Counted from the stretch's first letter, positions 17,514 through 26,070 are shown. The stretch is 64,000 nt of DNA from SHZI01 sp963802215 (GCA_963802215.1 CAWDHQ010000001.1:806001-870000); one strand, 5' to 3'. The notes: generated by a model not told the origin, from the sequence alone. Made by a program: numbers and translations.

Positions 17514-18779
17514 ATGAACACTGTCCGACAGCCAATACCGGTGTGGGTGCTCGGGTGGGTAACTGCCCTGGCCTTCGCGCCGGATCCGGCGGCCGCAACT
17601 GTGGACCTTGGCATCACCGCCGCAGCGGACCGGCTGACAGTCGAGCCCGGCGTGAGCGGGAGCGATCTCGTCAACTTCACGATTACCCTGACGAATGACG
17701 GACCGGACCCGGCGGATGCGATCGTCACCAGCGTTCTGCCCGCGGGGCTCAGCATTCCCGCCGGCCTGAGCCCGGAGCCTGGCCAGGGTACCTATGACCC
17801 GGCCAGTGGCCGCTGGGATGTCGGCTATCTCGGCGCTGGCGCCGTGGCGGTGCTGCGCATCCCGGCCCAGGCGATCACCGGCGCGGCAGGCTGCCTGTTC
17901 AGCACGTCGACCGCATCCCTGGCCAGCGGTACCGGAATGACGGACATCGATCCTGCCAACGACTCGGCGCGTGCAACCGTCGGCGCGCCCGCCTGTGCGG
18001 ACCTGGCCGTGACTGCGACGCGCACTGATGGAACGAGCGTGAACTGCTTTGACGCTCGCCACAGATTCCGGATTACCAATGGCGGCCCAAACCTGGCGAC
18101 CAACGTCCGGCTCCTTGTCACTCGCTACGAAGTCACAGCGCCGGCCAGCTTCAGCGAACCCAGCTGCACCACGGGGAACGTGGTGGTGCCCGGGCCAGCC
18201 GTCGTCGCCCTGGGCACACTGACCGCGGGTGAAACCCGGGAATTCGACACGGGGCTGCTGAACCTGCAGCGAACAGGACCCAACATCACGGTTGCATTCG
18301 CGGTGAACGCCGTGGCCGTGGAACCCGACCCCGATGCCGCCAACAGTGCCACGTCCGGCTCCTACGTGATCAACCGCACTGGCGTCCTCGGTGGTGATGG
18401 AGACAGCACTACCTGCATCATCAGCGGCGTGCTGGGTTCAACGCCCTTTGCGGATCTTCTTCCGCGCCTACGGACGTTCCGGGACCGGTACCTGATGGCT
18501 CAGCCCGCGGGACGCGGATTCGTGGCGTGGTACGGCCGCGTGTCGCCGGTGCTGGTGCGGATGCTCCAGGACCATGAGCGGTTCCGCGACGCGGTTGGGT
18601 GGGGACTGGGACTGGCGATGGCACTGGCTATTGGCGCCGCAGAGCATCCGGCCGCCACATCGTGCGCGGCCCTGCTCGCGCTGATGGCCGCGTGGCGTCG
18701 CCGTCAGAACACCGCGACCGACTTGGGGACTTCCAGACCGAAACCCACCCGTACCGGAATGCCATCGCGACGCCGATAA
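17514..18779 (+). CDS. Secreted DUF11-like protein with a CFI-box-CTERM sorting domain
   Basis: A 421-residue exported protein. Residues 1-28 look like a signal peptide (VWVLGWVTALAFAPDPAAA). Two DUF11-like beta-sandwich repeats follow (NFTITLTNDGPDPADAIVT; then HRFRITNGGPNLATNVRLL). From about residue 303 the C-terminus carries a cysteine motif CIISGVLGS followed by RTFRDRYLMAQPAGRGFVA and WYGRVSPVLVRML, which is the layout of the CFI-box-CTERM domain (usually CFIATAAYGS), then a hydrophobic helix and a basic tail. Such tails are thought to be processed by a sorting peptidase. No RBS is seen; GTG 17541 is an alternative start. Its last 76 bases overlap the convergent L,D-transpeptidase gene. 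Confidence 0.7.
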   Translation: MNTVRQPIPVWVLGWVTALAFAPDPAAATVDLGITAAADRLTVEPGVSGSDLVNFTITLTNDGPDPADAIVTSVLPAGLSIPAGLSPEPGQGTYDPASGRWDVGYLGAGAVAVLRIPAQAITGAAGCLFSTSTASLASGTGMTDIDPANDSARATVGAPACADLAVTATRTDGTSVNCFDARHRFRITNGGPNLATNVRLLVTRYEVTAPASFSEPSCTTGNVVVPGPAVVALGTLTAGETREFDTGLLNLQRTGPNITVAFAVNAVAVEPDPDAANSATSGSYVINRTGVLGGDGDSTTCIISGVLGSTPFADLLPRLRTFRDRYLMAQPAGRGFVAWYGRVSPVLVRMLQDHERFRDAVGWGLGLAMALAIGAAEHPAATSCAALLALMAAWRRRQNTATDLGTSRPKPTRTGMPSRRR

Positions 18780-19678
18780 GCCTCTTCCACCGCCTGCCAG
18801 TCGATCCGCGCCGGGCGCTCCCGCGTGATGAGCACGTACTGCTCGGTGAGGGCCGTCATTTCCCGCTCCCTCGTCGAGCGATCGTCTTCCAGCGGCGGAT
18901 GAACCTCCAGGTAGAGATCGTTGCCTGACCAGCCGAACTTGTAGGGCTGGTTCATGATCTGGACCGGCGTATTCACCGGCACCTGTGGAAAGAGCCACTC
19001 GATGTCCTCCGGGTACATGCGGATGCAGCCGTGGGTGACCTGCATCCCCACGCCCACCGGCTTGTTGGTCCCGTGGATCAGGTATCCGGACGCGCTGAGA
19101 CGCATCGCGTAGCGGCCCAGCGGATTGTCAGGACCGGCCGGCACCATCTTGGCGAGAAACCCGCGACCGTCCTCGAGGTGCTCCTGGCGGATCGACTCCG
19201 GCGGATACCAGACAGGATCCTTCTGCTTGGCCGTCACCGTCCAGCGCCCGATCGGCGTGGCCCAGTCCATGCGGCCGATGCTGATCGGAAAGGTGGAGAC
19301 CATCAACTGGCCAGCGCTTTTGTAATAGTGATACAGGCGGTACTCGGCGATATTCACGACGACCCCTTCCCGCGTCTCGCCCGGAAGGATGAAGCTCTTC
19401 GGCAGGACCACCGGGGTGCCCGCGCCCGGCAACCAGACGTCCACCTTGCGATTTGCCCACACGATCTCCTGGTAGCCAAGGCCGTGAACACGGGCGATGT
19501 CGGTCAGCGTGTCCTCATGGCTGGCGGCCACCGTACTGGTCTGGCCCAACACCTGGGTATCCGGCGTGAGGGCGAAAGTGTCAGCCGTGGCATGCGCGAC
19601 GCCGGGCGCGGCGGCCCCGATGGCCAGGCACATTCCCAGGATGAAGGGGGTAAGGCTGCCCGCTGGTCTCCGCTGCAT
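18704..19678 (-). CDS. Periplasmic L,D-transpeptidase (ErfK/YbiS type) with LysM-like N-terminus
   Basis: YkuD-fold enzyme of 324 residues. A signal peptide covers about residues 1-31 (SLTPFILGMCLAIGAAAPG, cleavage near VAHA). A LysM-like segment follows (EDTLTDIARVHGLGYQEIV) and then the catalytic domain with SASGYLIHGTNKPVGVG and THGCIRMYPEDIEWLF, where His and Cys of HGCIRM are catalytic. E. coli members of this type attach Braun lipoprotein to peptidoglycan. The start at ATG 19678 overlaps the TAA of the upstream transporter gene by one base. A lipoprotein ending in Lys is encoded 1.3 kb away, a likely substrate. Confidence 0.92.
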   Translation of the reverse strand: MQRRPAGSLTPFILGMCLAIGAAAPGVAHATADTFALTPDTQVLGQTSTVAASHEDTLTDIARVHGLGYQEIVWANRKVDVWLPGAGTPVVLPKSFILPGETREGVVVNIAEYRLYHYYKSAGQLMVSTFPISIGRMDWATPIGRWTVTAKQKDPVWYPPESIRQEHLEDGRGFLAKMVPAGPDNPLGRYAMRLSASGYLIHGTNKPVGVGMQVTHGCIRMYPEDIEWLFPQVPVNTPVQIMNQPYKFGWSGNDLYLEVHPPLEDDRSTREREMTALTEQYVLITRERPARIDWQAVEEAYRRRDGIPVRVGFGLEVPKSVAVF

Positions 19679-21183
19679 TACTTCGCTCCAATGAACGGGA
19701 TAATGATCCCGCAAGTCACTGCCGTAATAAACAGGATGCCCAGCACATTCAGCAGGAATCCCGCCCTGGCCATCTGACCCGCCGTCAACCGGCCGGTTCC
19801 GTACACAATGGCATTTGGCGGGGTGGCCACCGGCAGCATGAAACCGCAGCTCGCCGCAAAGCAGGCGGCCAGGACCAGGGGCACCGGTGCCAGCCCGGCG
19901 CCGACCGCCAGGGCGGCCAGCACGGGCACGACGGTAGTGGCGGTCGCCACGTTACTCGCGATTTCCGACAGGAACACGACCACGGAGGCAATGCAGAGCA
20001 CGAGCACCCAGACTGGCAGGGTCTCAAGACCCTGCCCCTGGGCGGCAACGTAGTCCGCGAGGCCGGTCTGCTCGAAGCTGGCCGCCAGGCTCAGTCCGCC
20101 GCCGAACAGCAACAGCAGTCCCCAGGGCACGCGCTTCGCCGTATTCCAATCCATCAGATATTCGCCGGCGCGGCCCTGCCCCGCCGGCAGCACGAAGAGC
20201 AGGATGGCGGCGCTTATGGCGACGCCCGCATCCGTCAGTCCCGAGAACGGCCTGATGCCGGCGACGGTGACGTCGTCGAGCAGGCCCCGGAAGATCCACG
20301 CGGCCGCCGCCAGCAGAAAGACGACTGCGGTGCGCCGCTCGGCGGGGGTCACTGGTCCGAGCGCCTCGGCCAGGCCCTCGAGAACAGCATGCGTGCCGGG
20401 CAGCGGCTCATGCCCCACGCGAAACACACCGCGGGTCAGCAGCAGCCAGGCGGCAACCAGGAGCAGGATCACCAGTGGCATCGCCAGGATCATCCATTCG
20501 AGAAAGCTGATTTCGAGGTGCAGCTGCGCATTGATGAAGGAGGCAACGAAGACGTTGGGCGCGGTACCGATCATGGTGCCCATGCCGCCGATGGACGCCG
20601 CGTAGGCGACGCCCAGCATCAGCGCCGTCCCGACATGGGAAGTGCGCGGCTCGGCAGCGCCGCCTGCCGGATGCGCCTCCGCCAGGGTGTCCGCGACGCT
20701 CAGGGCCACGGGCAGCATCATGAGCGTGGTCGCCGTGTTGGTAACCCACAGGCTGATGAACGCGGTGATGCCCATGAATGCGCCGACGATGTAGTCGGGA
20801 CGCGACCCCACGGACCGCAGCACGGTTAGCGCCACGCGCCGGTGCAGGCCCCAGCGCTCCAGGGCAAGCGCCAGTATGAAGCCACCGAAGAACAGGAAGA
20901 TCAGCGGATCGCCGTAGGCGCCGGCGGCATCCTCGATGGTCGCGGTGCCCAGCAGCGGGAAGGCGGCCAGCGGCAGCAGGGACGTGACATACACAGGAAT
21001 GACGTCGGTGATCCACCAGAGCGCCATCCAGGCCGTCATGGCCGCTGCGCCCCGGGCGCCGGCCTCCAGCACACGCAGGCTGCCGTCGGTCGCCACGTAC
21101 TCGACGGGCAAGACGAAGTAGACGCCGATGGCCAGAAGCGGTCCCGCCAGGAGCACCAGCCACTGGCGGCCCGCGTCAATCAT
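19678..21183 (-). CDS. SLC13/DASS family transporter
   Basis: Inner-membrane permease of 501 residues with about a dozen hydrophobic segments. The divalent anion:Na+ symporter signature appears twice: WVTNTATTLMMLPVALS in the first half and FLSEIASNVATATTVVPVL in the second. Further conserved stretches are GDPLIFLFFGGFILALALE and CGFMLPVATPPNAIVYGTG. Substrates of the family are dicarboxylates, sulfate or similar anions; which one cannot be read from sequence. It lies 21 nt downstream of fabH on the same strand and is translationally coupled to the L,D-transpeptidase gene after it. Confidence 0.9.
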   Translation of the reverse strand: MIDAGRQWLVLLAGPLLAIGVYFVLPVEYVATDGSLRVLEAGARGAAAMTAWMALWWITDVIPVYVTSLLPLAAFPLLGTATIEDAAGAYGDPLIFLFFGGFILALALERWGLHRRVALTVLRSVGSRPDYIVGAFMGITAFISLWVTNTATTLMMLPVALSVADTLAEAHPAGGAAEPRTSHVGTALMLGVAYAASIGGMGTMIGTAPNVFVASFINAQLHLEISFLEWMILAMPLVILLLVAAWLLLTRGVFRVGHEPLPGTHAVLEGLAEALGPVTPAERRTAVVFLLAAAAWIFRGLLDDVTVAGIRPFSGLTDAGVAISAAILLFVLPAGQGRAGEYLMDWNTAKRVPWGLLLLFGGGLSLAASFEQTGLADYVAAQGQGLETLPVWVLVLCIASVVVFLSEIASNVATATTVVPVLAALAVGAGLAPVPLVLAACFAASCGFMLPVATPPNAIVYGTGRLTAGQMARAGFLLNVLGILFITAVTCGIIIPFIGAK

Positions 21184-21204
21184 GGCGTACCTGCCGGGAG
21201 ACCG

Positions 21205-22173
21205 TCAGAAACGAACCAGCGCGGAGCCCCAGGTCAGCCCGCCGCCGAACGCCTCGAGCAGGAGCAGGTCGCCGCGCTTCACCCGCCCGTCGCGAACGGC
21301 CACGTCGAGCGCCATGGGCACCGATGCAGCCGAGGTATTGCCGTGGTCCTGCAGGGTGAGGACGACCTTCTCCATGGGCATGTCGAGCCGCTTCGCCGTG
21401 GCCTGGATGATGCGGATATTGGCCTGGTGGGGGATGAGCCAGTCGATGGCCGAACGCTCGAGGTGATTGGCGGCGAGCGTCTCGTCCACGATGCCTTCGA
21501 GCGTCTTCACGGCGACCTTGAAGACTTCGTTGCCCTTCATCTGCATGTAGGGCCGCTCCAGGTCTCCGGGCCGCTGGGGGCGGGACGTTCCGTAGGGGTG
21601 GTACAGGAGGTCGCCGTAGTGGCCATCGGCCCCCAGGTGACACGACAGGATTCCCGGCTCATCGGACGGCTTGAGCACCACGGCGCCAGCGCCGTCCCCG
21701 AAAAGCACGCAGGTGGCGCGATCGTTCCAGTCCACGATGCGGGACAGGGTTTCGGCGCCAATCACCAGCGCGCACCTGGCCGAGCCGCTGGCCACGAACC
21801 GGTCGGCCATGCTCAGTGCGTAGATGAACCCGCTGCAGGCGGCCTCGAGACTGAATGCCGGGCAACCGTGGATGCCGAGCCGGCGCTGCACGAGGCAACC
21901 GACGTTGGGGAACACCAGGTCGGGCGTGGTGGTTCCCACCACGAGGAAATCGATGTCGTCGGCGGTGACGCCGGCGGCATCCATCGCCTGCCGCGCGGCC
22001 CGCTCGGCCAGGTCGCTGGTGGCCTGCGTATCCGCGGCCACGTGCCGGCGTTCTATGCCGGTGCGGCTCCGGATCCACTCCTCCGAGGTGTCCACCATCG
22101 TCTCGAGCTCGCGGTTGGTGAGCACGCGCTCGGGCAGGTAGCGTCCGGTGCCGGCAATGCGGGAAAACGTCAT
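21205..22173 (-). CDS. fabH: 3-oxoacyl-ACP synthase III
   Basis: Starts fatty acid synthesis by condensing acetyl-CoA (or a related acyl-CoA) with malonyl-ACP. The 322-residue thiolase-fold protein has the Cys-His-Asn triad: Cys in LEAACSGFIYALSM (near 113), His in WLIPHQANIRI, Asn in DHGNTSAASVPMAL. The N-terminal FSRIAGTGRYLPERVLTN is typical. Its start overlaps the plsX stop by four bases (ATGA). Gene order yceD-rpmF-plsX-fabH is the classic fatty-acid/phospholipid block; fabD does not follow here. Confidence 0.97.
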   Translation of the reverse strand: MTFSRIAGTGRYLPERVLTNRELETMVDTSEEWIRSRTGIERRHVAADTQATSDLAERAARQAMDAAGVTADDIDFLVVGTTTPDLVFPNVGCLVQRRLGIHGCPAFSLEAACSGFIYALSMADRFVASGSARCALVIGAETLSRIVDWNDRATCVLFGDGAGAVVLKPSDEPGILSCHLGADGHYGDLLYHPYGTSRPQRPGDLERPYMQMKGNEVFKVAVKTLEGIVDETLAANHLERSAIDWLIPHQANIRIIQATAKRLDMPMEKVVLTLQDHGNTSAASVPMALDVAVRDGRVKRGDLLLLEAFGGGLTWGSALVRF

Positions 22174-23180
22174 TCGACCTGCTCGCTCAGGAGTTCACGA
22201 ATCTGGTCCGGCACGCCCTTCTCGGCCTCCACACGGGCGACGCGAATGGCCTGCTGGAAGGCCAGCGTATCGGCGCCGCCGTGGCTCTTGATGACGATGC
22301 CATCGAGGCCGACGAGGCTTGCGCCATTGTAGCGGCGCGGATCGAGGCGGCGGCCAAGCGAGCGAAGCACGGGCCATGCCACCAGGCCGGCAAGCCGGCC
22401 GTAAAGGCTGCCACGGAATTCGATTTCCAGGAAATGCTTGATCAGTTTGGCAGTGCCCTCCATGGACTTCAGGGCCACGTTGCCACTGAAGCCGTCGCAC
22501 ACCACGACATCCGCGCGGTCGTCCTGAATGGCATCTGCCTCGACGAATCCGACGTAATTCAGGCGGCCGCCGCCGAGACGAACCGCGGCCTGCTTCACGA
22601 TGTCATTGCCCTTGATGTCCTCCTCCCCGATGTTGAGGAGGCCGATCCGGGGCCGGTCAATGCCCTCCGTGACGCTCGCCACCACGGAACCCATGACGGC
22701 GAACTGGTAAAGCTGTTCGACCGTGCAATCCGCGTTGGCCCCGAGGTCGAGCATCGAAATGGAGCCGTGCCGCGTGGGTAACCGGGCCATGATGGCCGGA
22801 CGCTCGATGCCCGGCAGGGTCTTCAGGACGAACCGGCCGGTGGCCATGAGGGCCCCGGTGTTCCCCGCGCTGACACAGGCATTGGCGGTGCCCTCCTTCA
22901 CCAGGTCCACCGCCACGCGCATCGACGAGTCCTTCTTCTTGCGCAGCGCATCGGCGGGAGGCTCGTCCATGGCGACGATCTGGCGCGCATCGCGGATCGA
23001 GACTCCGGCCGGGAGGCCGCCCGCGGCCGCGGCCAGGGGCTCCAGCGTCTCGCTCTGGCCAACCAGGATGATGCGCACGCCCGGGTGACGGCGCACGAAC
23101 TCGATGGACGCAGGAACGCAGACGTCTGCCCCGGCATCCCCGCCCATGGCATCGACGGCAATCGTAATGGGCTCGGCCAT
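22170..23180 (-). CDS. plsX: Phosphate acyltransferase PlsX
   Basis: Converts acyl-ACP to acyl-phosphate for phospholipid synthesis. The 336-residue protein opens with ITIAVDAMGGDAGADVCV and contains VSAGNTGALMATGRFVL, PAIMARLPTRHG and VVVCDGFSGNVALKSMEG. I chose ATG 23180 because the family starts there; 14 more open codons upstream lack similarity. It follows rpmF by about 47 nt and overlaps fabH. Confidence 0.97.
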   Translation of the reverse strand: MAEPITIAVDAMGGDAGADVCVPASIEFVRRHPGVRIILVGQSETLEPLAAAAGGLPAGVSIRDARQIVAMDEPPADALRKKKDSSMRVAVDLVKEGTANACVSAGNTGALMATGRFVLKTLPGIERPAIMARLPTRHGSISMLDLGANADCTVEQLYQFAVMGSVVASVTEGIDRPRIGLLNIGEEDIKGNDIVKQAAVRLGGGRLNYVGFVEADAIQDDRADVVVCDGFSGNVALKSMEGTAKLIKHFLEIEFRGSLYGRLAGLVAWPVLRSLGRRLDPRRYNGASLVGLDGIVIKSHGGADTLAFQQAIRVARVEAEKGVPDQIRELLSEQVE

Positions 23181-23227
23181 AGGGGCCCCTGTCACAGGCC
23201 AGCCCGATGCCGGGGCCGGCAAAACGA

Positions 23228-23419
23228 CTACTCGGTATCGCCGTCGTCGCGGGTCTCGATGACCTTCTTGCCGCGGTAGTAACCATCGGCACTGATGTGA
23301 TGCCGCCGGTGGGTCTCACCGCTGGTGGGCTCGACGGATATGGGCGGGCTCTTCAGCCGGTCGTGGGACTGACGCATCCCCTTGCGTGACGGGGTCACGC
23401 GGCTCTTCTGTACTGCCAT
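23228..23419 (-). CDS. rpmF: 50S ribosomal protein L32
   Basis: Small basic ribosomal protein of 63 residues. MAVQKSRVTPSRKGMRQSH and HRRHHISADGYYRGKKVI are diagnostic for the proteobacterial form; there is no zinc-binding cysteine set. It sits between yceD and plsX, 18 nt after yceD, as in E. coli. Confidence 0.98.
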   Translation of the reverse strand: MAVQKSRVTPSRKGMRQSHDRLKSPPISVEPTSGETHRRHHISADGYYRGKKVIETRDDGDTE

Positions 23420-23437
23420 CGCAGATCTCCTGGTAAG

Positions 23438-23992
23438 TCACTTGTCATCCTGCCGGGCATTCCGGCCCAGCAGGTCGGCGAGTCCGGCCATTGGCCGGTG
23501 CATCTCGCCCGATTTCATCTTGTCTTCACGGCCGGCACTGCTTCCGCAGGGAGTCCCTTCCGCATGCTTCGGCGCCAGCGGCAGGGCCGCGAGCACTTCG
23601 TCCTCCACCACCCGTTCCGGCTCGAGCTCGCCATCGGCGAGCAGCACCGTGTCGAACGGATCCGCGAGGACCCCGGCCTCCTGGTCACTTCGAACCATCG
23701 TCAGTAGCACGTCGATGCTCACCGGCAGTGCCAGCAAGCCGAGGCAGCGCTGGCACACCAGGGGAACCGTCCCTGTCACGACGAGGTGGAGCTGCGGGCA
23801 ACCTTCCGCTCCCGCCCGAAAAGTGAAGCCTGCGTTCAACCTGGCCGTCCCGTCCGCCGTGGCCGGAGGAGCAAGGGCAGCCAGGCGTGTCAGGGAGGAA
23901 ACCGGAAAGTCGAAGTCGAGGGTCGCCCCGCGGGCAACCAGATCCGCAAGTTCAGCCGATCCGATGCGCCCAGCCATCATCGCGGTACGCAT
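23438..23992 (-). CDS. yceD: YceD (DUF177) 23S rRNA accumulation protein
   Basis: DUF177 protein of 184 residues; E. coli YceD is needed for normal 23S rRNA accumulation. The core VTGTVPLVCQRCLGLLALP, with one CxxC, is the family signature. Downstream is an acidic region (ELEPERVVEDEVLAALPL) and a charged end. Starts at ATG 23992, or at an upstream ATG at 24019, which would overlap the beginning of the divergent maf frame. First gene of the yceD-rpmF-plsX-fabH unit. Confidence 0.9.
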   Translation of the reverse strand: MRTAMMAGRIGSAELADLVARGATLDFDFPVSSLTRLAALAPPATADGTARLNAGFTFRAGAEGCPQLHLVVTGTVPLVCQRCLGLLALPVSIDVLLTMVRSDQEAGVLADPFDTVLLADGELEPERVVEDEVLAALPLAPKHAEGTPCGSSAGREDKMKSGEMHRPMAGLADLLGRNARQDDK

Positions 23993-24054
23993 GATAGGTA
24001 CCGTGCCGGAGTGTGTCAAAATTCAGTCGCTGCCGCCCACGGAGCCCCCGCGCC

Positions 24055-24642
24055 TTGATTCCGCCGTCCCGCGTCGTGCTGGCCTCCCAGTCCCCCTACC
24101 GGCGCGAGCTGCTGGGCCGGCTGCTGTCCGGATTCGAGGTGCTGGTCCCCCAGGTCGACGAGGCCCAGATGCCCGGGGAATCACCCCGGGACCTCGCGCT
24201 GCGGCTCGCCCGGCTCAAGGCCGCGGCGGGCGCCAGACTGGCCCGCGGGGCCCTGGTGATCGGGAGCGATCAGGTGGCGGCCCTGGGCGACGAGACCCTC
24301 GGCAAGCCCGGGACGCCCGGCCGGGCGGTGGACCAGCTGCTTCGCTGCTCCGGGCAGCTCGTGGAATTTCACACCGCCGTGTGCGTGGCAGGCCCCGGGG
24401 ACGAGCCCGAGCTCATCCACACCGACACCACGCGGGTACGGTTCCGCGGGCTGACCCGGCCTGAAGCGGAGCGTTATGTCGCGGCCGACCAGCCGCTGGA
24501 CTGCGCGGGCAGCTTCAAGGCGGAACGACGCGGGATCCTGCTCCTCGACAGCATCGAGAGCCGGGATCCGACCGCGATCCAGGGATTGCCCCTGATCTGG
24601 CTCGGCCGGGCCCTGCAAAGCCGGGGTGTACCCCTCCTCTAG
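24055..24642 (+). CDS. yceF: Maf/YceF nucleotide pyrophosphatase
   Basis: House-cleaning nucleoside triphosphate pyrophosphatase of 195 residues, probably the 7-methyl-GTP-specific YceF type, given the close match in RVVLASQSPYRRELL, VIGSDQVAALGDE, and the signature PLDCAGSFKAERRGILLLD. I prefer the TTG start at 24055, preceded by GGAG at 24041, because Maf proteins begin two to ten residues before the SASPRR-like motif; GTG 24013 is in frame and would add 14 residues. It converges with rluC, with the last four bases overlapping. Confidence 0.9.
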   Translation: MIPPSRVVLASQSPYRRELLGRLLSGFEVLVPQVDEAQMPGESPRDLALRLARLKAAAGARLARGALVIGSDQVAALGDETLGKPGTPGRAVDQLLRCSGQLVEFHTAVCVAGPGDEPELIHTDTTRVRFRGLTRPEAERYVAADQPLDCAGSFKAERRGILLLDSIESRDPTAIQGLPLIWLGRALQSRGVPLL

Positions 24643-25604
24643 CCACTCCGTGCAGGGAGCGCGGCAGCCCGCAGGTGCTCCAGCGGGCCGGTCAGGTCCT
24701 CGGCGAGCGGAGCCTCGATGCTCCGCGCCTCACCGGTTCGCGGACTCCGGAATCCGAGGGACCGGGAATGCAGGAAGAGCCGCTTCAGGCCGTGCTCGCG
24801 AACGACAGGATCATCGGCTCGTCCATAGCGCTCGTCGCCGGCGACAGGGTGCCCGATGGAGGCCGCGTGGACGCGGATCTGATGGGTCCGGCCCGTCGTC
24901 AGGTGCACTTCCGCCAGCACCGCATCCGCGAAGCGTTCGAGCGGAACGAAATGCGTGACCGCCTCCTTGCCTGCCGCGTCGACACGCACGTGCCGTTCGC
25001 CGCCGCGCCGCTCGTCCGTCACCAGTGGCGCATCCACCGTTCGCGCCCGGCCGGGCCAACGGCCGATGAGCAAGGCGAGATACCTCTTGTCCACCGTGCC
25101 ATCACGGAACTGGGCGTGGAGTGCACGCAGGGCACCCGCGCGCTTCGCAATCAGGAGACAACCGCTGGTATCCCTGTCCAGACGATGCACCAGCTCGAGA
25201 TTCGCGCGGGGACCGCGGGTGGCGCGCAACAACTCGATCGCCCCGAGGCTGACGCCACTGCCGCCATGCACGGCGAGGCCGGAGGGCTTGTTCAGCACGA
25301 GGAGGTCGTCGTCCTCGTACAGCACGCGCGCCTCGATCCACTCGCCACGCACCCGGCCCGGCGGGGGCGCATTGCCGGCTTCGGGCTGGCGCACCGGCGG
25401 CACCCGCACTTCGTCGCCGGAAGTCAGCCGGTAGCTGGCCTGGACGCGACGGCTGTTGACCCGGACTTCACCGCTCCGGATGAGGCGGTAAACGTGGGCC
25501 CGCGGCACGCCCTTGAGGCGGGACATCAGGAAGTTGTCGAGCCGGCGTCCCTCCTCGTCCTCGCCCGCGGTGACGCGGACTGCCCGCGGTACGGCGGCGT
25601 TCAC
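24639..25604 (-). CDS. rluC: 23S rRNA pseudouridine synthase RluC
   Basis: Makes pseudouridine at three 23S rRNA positions (955, 2504 and 2580 in E. coli). The 321-residue protein has an S4 RNA-binding domain (residues about 18-80, DNFLMSRLKGVPRAHVYRL) and a RluA-type catalytic domain with ELVHRLDRDTSGCLLIAK containing the catalytic Asp, then TTGRTHQIRVHAASIGHPV. It is divergent from rne, exactly as in E. coli, across a 466-nt gap. Confidence 0.95.
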   Translation of the reverse strand: MNAAVPRAVRVTAGEDEEGRRLDNFLMSRLKGVPRAHVYRLIRSGEVRVNSRRVQASYRLTSGDEVRVPPVRQPEAGNAPPPGRVRGEWIEARVLYEDDDLLVLNKPSGLAVHGGSGVSLGAIELLRATRGPRANLELVHRLDRDTSGCLLIAKRAGALRALHAQFRDGTVDKRYLALLIGRWPGRARTVDAPLVTDERRGGERHVRVDAAGKEAVTHFVPLERFADAVLAEVHLTTGRTHQIRVHAASIGHPVAGDERYGRADDPVVREHGLKRLFLHSRSLGFRSPRTGEARSIEAPLAEDLTGPLEHLRAAALPARSG

Positions 25605-25645
25605 CGGAATTCCTGTGACTGCAAGGGGTTAAGCCTTTGTGTGCG

Positions 25646-25674
25646 TTGCTGGCATTAGATACCGCTGTTATAGT
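25646..25674 (+). promoter_or_regulatory. Predicted rne promoter
   Basis: TTGCTG (25646-25651), 17 nt, TATAGT (25669-25674). The predicted start near 25681 gives a 5' untranslated leader of about 390 nt. Confidence 0.65.
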
Positions 25675-25680
25675 ACCGGA

Positions 25681-26070
25681 CTGCTAGGCCAAGCGGCGTC
25701 GGCTGTCAAGCCCCGACCCCCGGAGGGCCAACGCAGTTTCCATCGACCCACCGCGTGGAGGGTCGTACGGCAAGGCCCGCCACTGGCGGGCAAAGAGCGG
25801 GCCTCCTGCTGGTGCGGCCAACCCGGTGAGACCGGGACGGCCGGAGCAGAGTCGGTCAGGCACAAATTCCGAGGATCTGACGCGTGGCAAGCCGCAAGGC
25901 ACCAAAGACTCACCTCAGACTCGAATCCGGGCAGGTCACCGTCGGACAGTCGTCCGCGTCGATCCCTGCCCGACGCCCTGACCGGCCGCACCCGGGAAGC
26001 CCAGGATATAGCTACCCATTCATAACCATGGGTATCGCTATGGGCACACGTTTTTCGCACGCAGGGTCTT
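25681..26070 (+). promoter_or_regulatory. rne: Structured 5' leader of rne
   Basis: About 390 nt between the predicted start of transcription and the rne ATG, with no credible gene inside. Strong inverted repeats are: 25744-25765 (CGACCC/GGGTCG with an inner CC/GG and one A-A mismatch); 25775-25791 (GCCCGCC, loop ACT, GGCGGGC), which competes with 25774-25780 pairing to 25797-25803; a long interrupted stem 25806-25849 (CTGCT...AGCAG enclosing CGGCC/GGCCG and CCCGGT/ACCGGG); 25928-25972 (CGGGCAGG/CCTGCCCG with inner GGAC/GTCC); and 26009-26040 (TACCCAT/ATGGGTA). In E. coli the 361-nt rne leader has hairpins by which RNase E controls its own mRNA; this element is probably equivalent in role. 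Sequence similarity to the enterobacterial rne5 element was not assessed. Confidence 0.7.

Noticed and set aside
20842..22332. 496-codon open frame on the plus strand
   Set aside because: Covers the antisense of two certain genes (SLC13 transporter and fabH) without own signals.
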